A stretch of DNA of 48,666 bases from Alphaproteobacteria bacterium. GTDB taxonomy: Bacteria; Pseudomonadota; Alphaproteobacteria; UBA6615. The notes under the pieces are model-generated. The model was not told the origin of the DNA, made no database searches, and saw nothing but the letters and a program-made list of their open reading frames with translations. The DNA is taken from NCBI GenBank assembly GCA_011087645.1, contig JAALLF010000021.1, forward strand, positions 1 through 48,666, in the 5' to 3' direction. Below, in pieces: positions 22,670 to 29,546 of this stretch (positions are counted from its first letter, which is position 1; every line of letters begins with the position of its first letter). The position numbers were made by a program, and so were the translations under genes.

Positions 22670-23533
22670 TTACAGGTCGTCGTCGGCCTTGAACTCGGCG
22701 ATGTCGGGTCGCGATCCCCAGACGCAAAAAGATTCGTTGATAAACGGCAGTTGGCGCGGACGCCAGGTGTCGTCGACCATGCGAACGCCCGATGAGTATT
22801 CGTAAGTCATACCGTCGGGTCCCTCATAGTAGAGGAACATGGCACCTGAGGTGGCGTGCCGGCCGGGGCCGAAGGTTATGTGAATCTGGCGATCGCGAAA
22901 GAAATAGTACGACCGCATGATGTCGTCGAGGCTCTCGGTCTGAAAATTTATGTGCTGGATGCCGGCGTGATCGGTCGGGAACAGGGCAATGCGATGATGG
23001 ACCTGGTCGAAGGACATCAGCGCGGCTGTGCCGATCCAGTCGTTGGCGCGGATGTTGAACAGGCCGGTCCAGAACGCCTCGTCGCGCGGGGCGTCCGTGG
23101 TCTTCAATCCGACATGGCTGAATTCTGTGATGCCGGCATCGCGCGAGGCGAAGTAACGTTTGCCCGATGCGAACGGCCGGACCACGAGATCGATGGAATT
23201 GCCGCTCGGGTCTTGGAAATTAATAAACCCCATGCAGCGCCGCGCCGCAGCCTCACCTTCGCTGCCCGAACGGGTTTTCACCCCGGCGGCCTGCAAGGCG
23301 GCATCGGCGGCGGTAAGATCGTCGAAGCTGCGCACTTCGAGACCCAGGGTTTGGTCCGCCGGGTCGCCCTGGAAATAGCATATGTTATGGTCGCGATCGT
23401 CGCCGCGCACATAGGCCGCGCCGTTCTCGCGACCGACATGCTCCAGGCCGATAAGCTCGGTGGCGAAGCGTACGGCGCCGTCGAGATCGGCGGTACCCAG
23501 CCGGCAATAACGGATATCGACGATCTCTATCAT
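22670..23533 (-). CDS. Type I extradiol-dioxygenase-like VOC protein, copy B
   Basis: A 287-residue two-domain vicinal-oxygen-chelate protein resembling 2,3-dihydroxybiphenyl 1,2-dioxygenase. The metal triad is complete in the C-terminal domain: His140 ('EFSHVGL'), His194 ('IQHINF') and Glu245 ('MTYEYS'). The N-terminal domain lacks the ligands, as in classical type I enzymes. It is clearly paralogous to the next upstream gene, 25 nt away, with the same ligand positions. It probably cleaves a catecholic ring, or carries out another VOC reaction; substrate unknown. Start ATG at 23533. Confidence 0.87.
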   Translation of the reverse strand: MIEIVDIRYCRLGTADLDGAVRFATELIGLEHVGRENGAAYVRGDDRDHNICYFQGDPADQTLGLEVRSFDDLTAADAALQAAGVKTRSGSEGEAAARRCMGFINFQDPSGNSIDLVVRPFASGKRYFASRDAGITEFSHVGLKTTDAPRDEAFWTGLFNIRANDWIGTAALMSFDQVHHRIALFPTDHAGIQHINFQTESLDDIMRSYYFFRDRQIHITFGPGRHATSGAMFLYYEGPDGMTYEYSSGVRMVDDTWRPRQLPFINESFCVWGSRPDIAEFKADDDL

Positions 23534-23558
23534 GGGGAGCCGTCGTCGTACGCGCGCG

Positions 23559-24425
23559 TCAGTTTAGCGCGCCGTCCGGGCCGAGGATCGACAAATCGGG
23601 GCGCGACCCCCAGGCGCAAAATGACGCGTCCTCGATGGGAAATTGGCGCGGTTTCCAGGTGTCGTCGACCATACGCACACCGCACGAATATTCGTAAATC
23701 ATCTCGTCCGGCCCGTAGTAATACAGAAAGCGCGCGCCGGAGAGCGCATGGCGGCCCGGCCCGGCCTGAATACGTACTTGGCGGTCGAGCATGAAATAAT
23801 TCGACTTCATCACATCGTCGTTTTCGGCCACTTGAAAATTAATGTGTTGAATGCCCGGCCGGTCCGACGGGAACAGGGCATAGCGGTGGTGGACTTCGTC
23901 GAAGGTCATCAGCGCCGACCAGCCGATCCAATCGCTGGTTTTGAAGTTAAATACCTGCGACCAGAACTTCTCCGCTTCGCGCGGGTTGGTCACGCGCAGA
24001 CCGATATGGCTGAACTCGGTGATGCCAGCGTCGCGCGAGGGGAAGTAGCGCCGCCCGGCGGCGAACGGGCGTACGGTCAAATCAATTGAGTTGCCGCTAT
24101 TGTCCTTGAAATTGATATATCCCATGCAACGCCGCGCGGCGGCCTCTTCCTCACTGCCCCGGTGAACCTCCAGGCCAAGCTCTTTGAGCGTACTCTCGGC
24201 GGCATCGAGCTCTTCGAAGGTGTCGATCGCGAGACCGACCGTGTGATCGTTGGGGTCGCCTTGAAAATAGACGATGTTGTGATCCCGGTCGTCGCCGCGC
24301 AAATAAGCGAAACCATTTTCGCGGCCGACCAACTCAAGGCCGATGATTTCGGTGGCGAATTTCACTGTTTCTTCGAGGTCCGCCGTGCCCAGACGGCAAT
24401 AACGGAAACCGGTGACGTTGATCAT
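23559..24425 (-). CDS. Type I extradiol-dioxygenase-like VOC protein, copy A
   Basis: A 288-residue paralogue of the protein at 22670, well over half identical by eye ('RYCRLGTADL', 'GRENG.AY.RGDDRDHN', 'EAAARRCMG' and 'RDAGITEFSH' shared). Ligands His140, His194 and Glu245 are intact. AGGA precedes the ATG at 24425. The tandem arrangement with small intergenic gaps suggests duplication followed by retention of both active sites, perhaps for two related substrates or a heteromeric enzyme. Confidence 0.87.
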   Translation of the reverse strand: MINVTGFRYCRLGTADLEETVKFATEIIGLELVGRENGFAYLRGDDRDHNIVYFQGDPNDHTVGLAIDTFEELDAAESTLKELGLEVHRGSEEEAAARRCMGYINFKDNSGNSIDLTVRPFAAGRRYFPSRDAGITEFSHIGLRVTNPREAEKFWSQVFNFKTSDWIGWSALMTFDEVHHRYALFPSDRPGIQHINFQVAENDDVMKSNYFMLDRQVRIQAGPGRHALSGARFLYYYGPDEMIYEYSCGVRMVDDTWKPRQFPIEDASFCAWGSRPDLSILGPDGALN

Positions 24426-24512
24426 GTATTCCTCCAGCGCGCGATGTGTTGCGGCGGCTATTGTACCGCAATCGGGCGCGTTTGACTTGTGCCTTAGGCG
24501 TGGCGGCTCAGG

Positions 24513-25442
24513 CTAGCCCGTCGCCGCGTTATAATAGGATAAATCGATGTAACGGTCTGGGTCGCTTAGGTTTTTCTGCGGCTCGCCATATTTACTGCGC
24601 AACGCCAGGATGGTGGCGACGCCGGCCTCGTCGATTTTATCGCTGCCGGCCAGGCCGAGATTGGGGTCGAGCACGATCTTCATCGCCGCCTCCGCGCCGG
24701 CTCGATCCATGCCCGGCATGTTGCGTTCCAGGGTGTCGGTGGCGGCCTCGGCGTTGGCTGGGTCGGTGATCCAGTCAATCGCCTTCAGTTCAGCCCGGAT
24801 GAAACCCTGCAACGCCTCAGGGTTGGCGGCCGCCCAACCCCGGCAGGCCGCCATCACGCCGATTTGGCACGGCGGCAGCGCGTCCTGGCTATAGTCGATG
24901 GTGCGCAGCCCGGCGGCCTCGCCGAACTCGGTAAAGGGCGGGTTGAGTAGCGCGCCCGAATGGTCGCCGGCGACCAACGCCTCGAGCCGCGCCGGCGTCG
25001 CGCCGACCGGGATCAGCTCATACGCGTCATGGCCGACGCCATTGATCTCGAGCATTTCGCGCAGCATGAAGGCAAAGCCGGTCGACAGCGCATCGACCGC
25101 CAGGGTGGTGCCTTTGAGATTGCTATAGCCGGCGATAGTGGCCTGCACCGACAGGCCCAGATTGACTTGGCCGGCGCCCATGAAGGCGAACAGGTCGGGC
25201 GCGCGCGACAGCTCGGCCACCCCCTGACCCTCCTGATAGGCCACCACATTGTCGATGGCGGTACCGGCGATTTCGAAATTACCGTCGATCAGGTTGGTGA
25301 TCTGGAACACCGAGTTGGGCGTGGCGGTAATTTCCACGCTGAGTCCTTCGCCTTCAAACAGACCGCGTTCGATGGCCACATAGTGGGGCAGCAAGCCGGT
25401 GCTGGGGAATTCGATGACGCGGATGGTGGTGACGTCGGACAT
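24513..25442 (-). CDS. NMT1/SsuA-like substrate-binding protein without signal peptide
   Basis: A 309-residue protein with the type II periplasmic-binding fold of the nitrate/sulfonate/thiamine-precursor (NMT1/THI5-like) family: 'LPHYVAIERGLFEGEGLSVEI' at the N-terminus, 'LKGTTLAVDALSTGFAFML', and a C-terminal helical region. Unlike transporter-bound members it has no signal peptide or lipobox, and no ABC permease or ATPase is adjacent. It may be a cytosolic ligand-binding or enzymatic homologue. AGGAAGA precedes the start. It is first of a minus-strand series with the VOC, LOG, selenoprotein and SDR genes. Confidence 0.82.
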   Translation of the reverse strand: MSDVTTIRVIEFPSTGLLPHYVAIERGLFEGEGLSVEITATPNSVFQITNLIDGNFEIAGTAIDNVVAYQEGQGVAELSRAPDLFAFMGAGQVNLGLSVQATIAGYSNLKGTTLAVDALSTGFAFMLREMLEINGVGHDAYELIPVGATPARLEALVAGDHSGALLNPPFTEFGEAAGLRTIDYSQDALPPCQIGVMAACRGWAAANPEALQGFIRAELKAIDWITDPANAEAATDTLERNMPGMDRAGAEAAMKIVLDPNLGLAGSDKIDEAGVATILALRSKYGEPQKNLSDPDRYIDLSYYNAATG

Positions 25443-25604
25443 CAGTTCTTCCTGTGCCAGTTTATTTTCGCTTATCGGGCTGTAACGTGGGGCAAGCGGT
25501 CAGCTATGGTCAAGCAAGCCTTGGCTAATTTGGGTACGACAACCAACTAAAAGTGACCGGCGCGCTCTTTCTGCCTGAGGTCGATCGGGAGTAGTCTTAG
25601 AACC

Positions 25605-26738
25605 ATGATGTTTCCTCCTTCGCGTTTTCTGTTCGCCTTGGCCTTCTTTGCCGCCATTGGTCTCGCCGCGCCCGCTGGCGCTCAGACCGTAAAATCGCAG
25701 AAAGCCACCTTTCGAACGGTGGAGGTCGCAAACGGTCTCGCGCATCCTTGGGCGTTGGCGTTCTTGCCCGATGGGCGCATGCTGGTCAGCGAACGTTCGG
25801 GTCGCTTGCGCGTCATCGTCGACGGGCGTTTGCAGGCGGCGCCAATTTCCGGCACACCCAAGGTTTTCGCCCGAAACCAAGGCGGGCTCCTCGATGTGGT
25901 GCCGCACCCTGACTATGCCCAGAATGGTTGGATCTATTTTTCTTACGCTGCGGAAAGTGTAAGCGGCGCCCATACCGCGGTGGCCAGGGCGCGCCTCGAC
26001 GGCAACCGGCTGGTCAATCTGGAGATCTTATTTAAAGCCAACAATCTGTCTGGTGGCGGCGTGCATTTCGGCTCGCGGCTGGCGTTCGACAGTGACGGCA
26101 AACTATATGTCACCGTGGGCGAGCGCGGCGATCTGGATCGGGCCCAGGAACTGGATTCTCATAACGGCACAACGGTGCGTCTCAACGATGACGGGTCGGT
26201 GCCCGAGGATAATCCGTTTTTAAAGACCGCCGGCGCCTTGCCGGAAATCTTTTCCTATGGCCATCGTAACCCCCAGGGCATGGCGCGCCATCCTGATACA
26301 GGTGCGGTCTGGCTGCATGAGCATGGCCCCCAGGGCGGTGACGAGATCAATATCGTCAGCGCCGGCATCAATTATGGCTGGCCGGTGATTACCTATGGGC
26401 GCAGCTATACAGGATTTTCCATCGGTGAAGGTTCGTCAAAGCCCGGCCTGGCGCAACCGATCCTCCATTGGACGCCGTCGATCGCGCCGTCGGGCATGGC
26501 GTTTTATACTGGCGACAAGTTCCCGGCCTGGCGCGGCAATTTATTTGTCGGCTCGCTGAAGTTCCGCCATCTGGTGCGCCTGGAACTCGATGGTGAGCGG
26601 GTGGTCCGCCAAGAGCGCCTGTTGGAGGGTGCGTTTGGCCGGGTGCGCGACGTGCGCCAGGGCCCCGATGGTTTTCTCTACATCCTCACCGATGAGAGCG
26701 ACGGTGCCCTTATCCGTCTGGAGCCGGTGTCCAACTAA
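25605..26738 (+). CDS. PQQ-dependent soluble aldose/sugar dehydrogenase
   Basis: A 377-residue periplasmic quinoprotein of the soluble glucose dehydrogenase (YliI/Asd) family. A signal peptide (residues 1-26, ending 'APAGAQ') is followed by a six-bladed beta-propeller. Family motifs include 'LAHPWALAFLPDGRMLVSER', 'GGLLDVVPHPDY', 'SYGHRNPQG' and 'HGPQGGDEIN'. It oxidises aldoses at C1 and passes electrons to the respiratory chain. No pqq synthesis gene is present here. An ATG at 25608 is equally possible; the Shine-Dalgarno is weak. It is divergent from the binding-protein gene. Confidence 0.92.
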   Translation: MMFPPSRFLFALAFFAAIGLAAPAGAQTVKSQKATFRTVEVANGLAHPWALAFLPDGRMLVSERSGRLRVIVDGRLQAAPISGTPKVFARNQGGLLDVVPHPDYAQNGWIYFSYAAESVSGAHTAVARARLDGNRLVNLEILFKANNLSGGGVHFGSRLAFDSDGKLYVTVGERGDLDRAQELDSHNGTTVRLNDDGSVPEDNPFLKTAGALPEIFSYGHRNPQGMARHPDTGAVWLHEHGPQGGDEINIVSAGINYGWPVITYGRSYTGFSIGEGSSKPGLAQPILHWTPSIAPSGMAFYTGDKFPAWRGNLFVGSLKFRHLVRLELDGERVVRQERLLEGAFGRVRDVRQGPDGFLYILTDESDGALIRLEPVSN

Positions 26739-26819
26739 GGTCAGACCACCGGCCTCTGTTCCAGGCCAAATGTGAATGCTAGTAAGGCGTGACACTTAAC
26801 GAGGACGGTCGGGGTTTCC

Positions 26820-27869
26820 ATGAAATTCGGCATGCAGTTTTTCCCCTGTGTGGGACCCGACACCAAGCCGGCGGATCGCTATTTCGACGAATGTCTGTCG
26901 CTGGTCGATATGGCCGATGATCTGGGCTACGACCATGTGCGCATCGTCGAGCATTATTTTCACGCCTATGGCGGCTATAGCCCTAACCCAATCGTGTTTC
27001 TCACCGCGGCGTCGCAGCGCACCAAGAAGGCTCGCCTGATCACCGGGGCTATTCTGCCGATCTTCAACAGCCCGCTGAAACTGGCCGGCGAAATCGGCAT
27101 GCTCGATGGCATATCCGGCGGCCGGCTGGAGGTCGGTTTCGCGCGCGCCTTCCTGCCCCACGAATTCGCCCGGTTTGGCCAGTCGCTTGACGAAAGCAAG
27201 GGCCGCTTCGCCGAGGGCATGGCGCAGATCCAGGGATTGTTGGAAACCGAAGGCTTCGCCGCCAACGGCGAATTTCATAGCTTTCCCGCCACCACGTCGC
27301 TCCCCCGGCCGACGCAAAAACCCCGCCCGCCCTTCTGGATCGCTGCCTTTGCGACGCCGGAATCCTTCGTCAATGCGGGCAAGGCCGGTCACGCGGTGAT
27401 GGCGATCCCGCTGTCGGGCGGCAAAATGGCCGAGCTCATCGGGCTTTACCGCGAGGCCTGGAAATCTGCCGGCCATGAGGGCGAGGGCAAAATCATGCTG
27501 GCCTTTCACATGTTCTGTTGGCCCGACGCCGAGGAGGCGGTCGAACACGCCAGCGCGCGCATCAACAATTATCTCGCCTCCCTAGTCGATGCGGCCTCGG
27601 ACTGGGTCGGCGGCGCGTCGTCGGATGATTATCCCGGTTACGATAAATTGATTGCAGGTTTGGCCAAAGAGACCTTCGAAAGCCAGGTCGAAAAGGGCGC
27701 GGCGTGGGTCGGCACGCCGGACCAAATCAGCGATCAAATCGCCGATTACCAGCGGCTGGTGGGCGATTTTGAAGTCGCCTCCCTGCAGGTTAACTTCCAC
27801 GATATGCCGCTCGACCTGGCGCAACAGTCTGTGCGCTTGTTTGCCAGCGACGTGATGCCCAAGTTTTAG
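26820..27869 (+). CDS. LLM-class (luciferase-like) flavin-dependent oxidoreductase
   Basis: A 349-residue luciferase-like monooxygenase with the F420/FMN TIM-barrel fold. Typical stretches are 'MKFGMQFFPC', 'LGYDHVRIVEHYFHAYGGYSPNP', 'LDGISGGRLEVGFARAFLPHEF' and 'PPFWIAAFATPESFVNAGKAGH'. Such enzymes use reduced FMN with O2 to oxidise aldehydes, alkanes, alkanesulfonates or similar. No flavin reductase is adjacent. Length normal. Substrate unknown. Confidence 0.9.
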   Translation: MKFGMQFFPCVGPDTKPADRYFDECLSLVDMADDLGYDHVRIVEHYFHAYGGYSPNPIVFLTAASQRTKKARLITGAILPIFNSPLKLAGEIGMLDGISGGRLEVGFARAFLPHEFARFGQSLDESKGRFAEGMAQIQGLLETEGFAANGEFHSFPATTSLPRPTQKPRPPFWIAAFATPESFVNAGKAGHAVMAIPLSGGKMAELIGLYREAWKSAGHEGEGKIMLAFHMFCWPDAEEAVEHASARINNYLASLVDAASDWVGGASSDDYPGYDKLIAGLAKETFESQVEKGAAWVGTPDQISDQIADYQRLVGDFEVASLQVNFHDMPLDLAQQSVRLFASDVMPKF

Positions 27870-27983
27870 GGCGCTGACCGGCCGGACGCTTGCGCCGGGA
27901 ATATATCGCAGCGCTGGGTGTTAACCGGACCATCAGCACTTAACGCGCGCTTGACTGCCAAGCGGGCAAACCGGAGGTTTCAC

Positions 27984-28598
27984 ATGAACCGTAAAATTCT
28001 TTACACGGGCGGCGCGGTTGGCGTTGTCGTTTTCGCCGTGGTCGCCTGGGTACTTGTGTCGCCGCTATTCATCGACCAAGTCGTCGAAGAGGCGTTTCCC
28101 GGCGTGCCGACCCCCGCCGCGTTGGCCGAGATGTCGGAAGAGCGCAAGGCTGATATCGCCACCGATGTGCTTACCGCCGCCTTGGGCATGCCCGATCACG
28201 CGATGGACGAGACCATGGACGATATGCCGGCGCCGGCAACCCCGGCCGGTCCCGAACTTCTCGCCAGTGGTCAATTCCGCGATGCGGACTCCATCCATAA
28301 GGGTTCCGGCGACGCTAAGCTGTTCAAACTGACCGGCAGCGACAGCGTGCTGCGCCTGGAAAATTTGAAGGTCACCAATGGTCCCGATCTCAGGATCTAT
28401 CTGGTGCGCCATCCCGATCCCACGGAATCCGGCGACGTGAAAGACAGTGAGTTTGTCGATTTGGGCCCGTTGAAAGGCAATATCGGCAACCAGAACTACA
28501 CCGTGCCGGCGGGCACCGACGTCTCCCAATTCGCCAGCGCGGTGGTGTGGTGCCGGGCTTTTGGGGTGTTGTTCGCGGCCGCGCCGCTGGCGACGTAA
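27984..28598 (+). CDS. Membrane-anchored DM13-domain protein
   Basis: A 204-residue protein with an N-terminal membrane anchor (about 8-28) and a C-terminal DM13 domain (about 95-204): 'DSIHKGSGDAKLF', 'VTNGPDLRIYLV', 'LGPLKGNIGNQNYTVPAGTD' and 'AVVWCRAFGVLF'. DM13 is related to DOMON domains and its conserved Cys is proposed to take part in redox chemistry; its bacterial role is not established. CGGAGG 7-12 nt before the ATG at 27984 fixes this start over an upstream one. It precedes the copper operon but ends before the CueR promoter. Confidence 0.87.
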   Translation: MNRKILYTGGAVGVVVFAVVAWVLVSPLFIDQVVEEAFPGVPTPAALAEMSEERKADIATDVLTAALGMPDHAMDETMDDMPAPATPAGPELLASGQFRDADSIHKGSGDAKLFKLTGSDSVLRLENLKVTNGPDLRIYLVRHPDPTESGDVKDSEFVDLGPLKGNIGNQNYTVPAGTDVSQFASAVVWCRAFGVLFAAAPLAT

Positions 28599-28612
28599 AT
28601 GATCACCAGCGC

Positions 28613-28643
28613 TTGACCTTCCAGTTACTGGAAGGATTACCTA
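28613..28643 (+). promoter_or_regulatory. CueR-controlled promoter/operator
   Basis: TTGACC (28613-28618), a 19-nt spacer and TACCTA (28638-28643) contain the perfect inverted repeat CCTTCCAG-TTA-CTGGAAGG (28617-28635). The overlong 19-nt spacer with a central dyad is the hallmark of MerR-family activation, and the sequence closely matches the E. coli copA promoter. It drives cueR, the cytochrome gene and copA. Confidence 0.9.
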
Positions 28644-28698
28644 TATAGGTATTACGAGGGTGCGTGACGGCACGCACCGCAACTAAAGCGTTGGCATC

Positions 28699-29094
28699 AT
28701 GAATATCAGCGAAGCGGCCACCCAATCGGGCCTGCCGGCGAAAACCATTCGCTATTACGAGGATATCGGTCTGGTCGACCCGGCGCGGCGACAGGATAAT
28801 GGCTACCGCGACTATGGGGTGCGCGACGTCCATCTGCTGCGGTTCCTTCACCGCGCGCGCAATTTGGGTTTCACGGTGGCCGACTGCCGCAACCTGCTGT
28901 CGCTGTATACCGATGGCGACCGCCATAGCGCCAATGTGAAGGCCATCGCGCTCAACCGGATCGCCGATATCGACCAGAAGATCGCCGAGCTCGGTGAGAT
29001 GCGCAGCGTGTTGGCGACCCTGGCCGATAAATGCCATGGCGACGACCGGCCCGATTGCCCGATTCTCGATGAGTTCTCAGGTGCCGGCGAATGA
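28699..29094 (+). CDS. cueR: Cu(I)-responsive MerR-family activator CueR
   Basis: A 131-residue regulator. Winged helix: 'NISEAATQSGLPAKTIRYYEDIGL'. A coiled-coil dimerisation helix (about 80-108) is followed by the metal loop with Cys112 and Cys120 in 'CHGDDRPDCPIL', the same positions and spacing as E. coli CueR; the two-Cys site is specific for monovalent Cu, Ag or Au. The gene lies 56 nt behind its own operator, so it is autoregulated. Its stop overlaps the cytochrome start. Confidence 0.95.
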   Translation: MNISEAATQSGLPAKTIRYYEDIGLVDPARRQDNGYRDYGVRDVHLLRFLHRARNLGFTVADCRNLLSLYTDGDRHSANVKAIALNRIADIDQKIAELGEMRSVLATLADKCHGDDRPDCPILDEFSGAGE

Positions 29095-29531
29095 GAAAAA
29101 CCCTCGCGATTCTCGCGGTGTCGTCGATGTTCATTTTGCCAACGGCGGCGATGGCGGCAGAAGGCGCGGCTGGTCCCCAAGAGTTGGCGGACGGTGCGCG
29201 GGTCTATGCCGAGAGTTGCGCCAGTTGTCACGGTGTGAATTTAGAGGGCCAAGCCAATTGGCGTCAGCTCAACGAGAACGGCCGGCTACCGGCGCCACCC
29301 CATAACGCGCGCGGCCATACATGGCACCACGATGACGCGACCCTGTTTGGCATCACCAAGTTGGGAACCGCGGAATTTACTGGCCTGGATATCGCCTCCG
29401 ATATGCCGGCGTTCAAAGATATCTTGAGTGACGACGAAATTCGCGCGGTGCTGGCCTATATCAAGAGCCGCTGGCCGGCGCGTATCCGCCGCCAGCAAGA
29501 GTCGATCAATCGCCGCGCGGAAAATCGCTAG
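29091..29531 (+). CDS. Periplasmic c-type cytochrome of the copper operon
   Basis: A 146-residue monohaem cytochrome c. A signal peptide (1-23, ending 'PTAAMAA') is followed by the haem-binding site 'CASCHG' and the likely Met ligand in 'ASDMPAF'. The C-terminal helix 'EIRAVLAYIKSRWPA' is typical. It starts within the cueR stop (ATGA) and ends 15 nt before copA. Similar small cytochromes accompany copper genes in other proteobacteria; it may accept electrons during Cu(I) oxidation, which is inference. Confidence 0.9.
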   Translation: MRKTLAILAVSSMFILPTAAMAAEGAAGPQELADGARVYAESCASCHGVNLEGQANWRQLNENGRLPAPPHNARGHTWHHDDATLFGITKLGTAEFTGLDIASDMPAFKDILSDDEIRAVLAYIKSRWPARIRRQQESINRRAENR

Positions 29532-29546
29532 GTCAGGGGACCGAAA

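Noticed and set aside
27878..27905. GC-rich imperfect hairpin after the LLM gene as terminator
   Set aside because: The stem contains a mismatch and no T tract follows.
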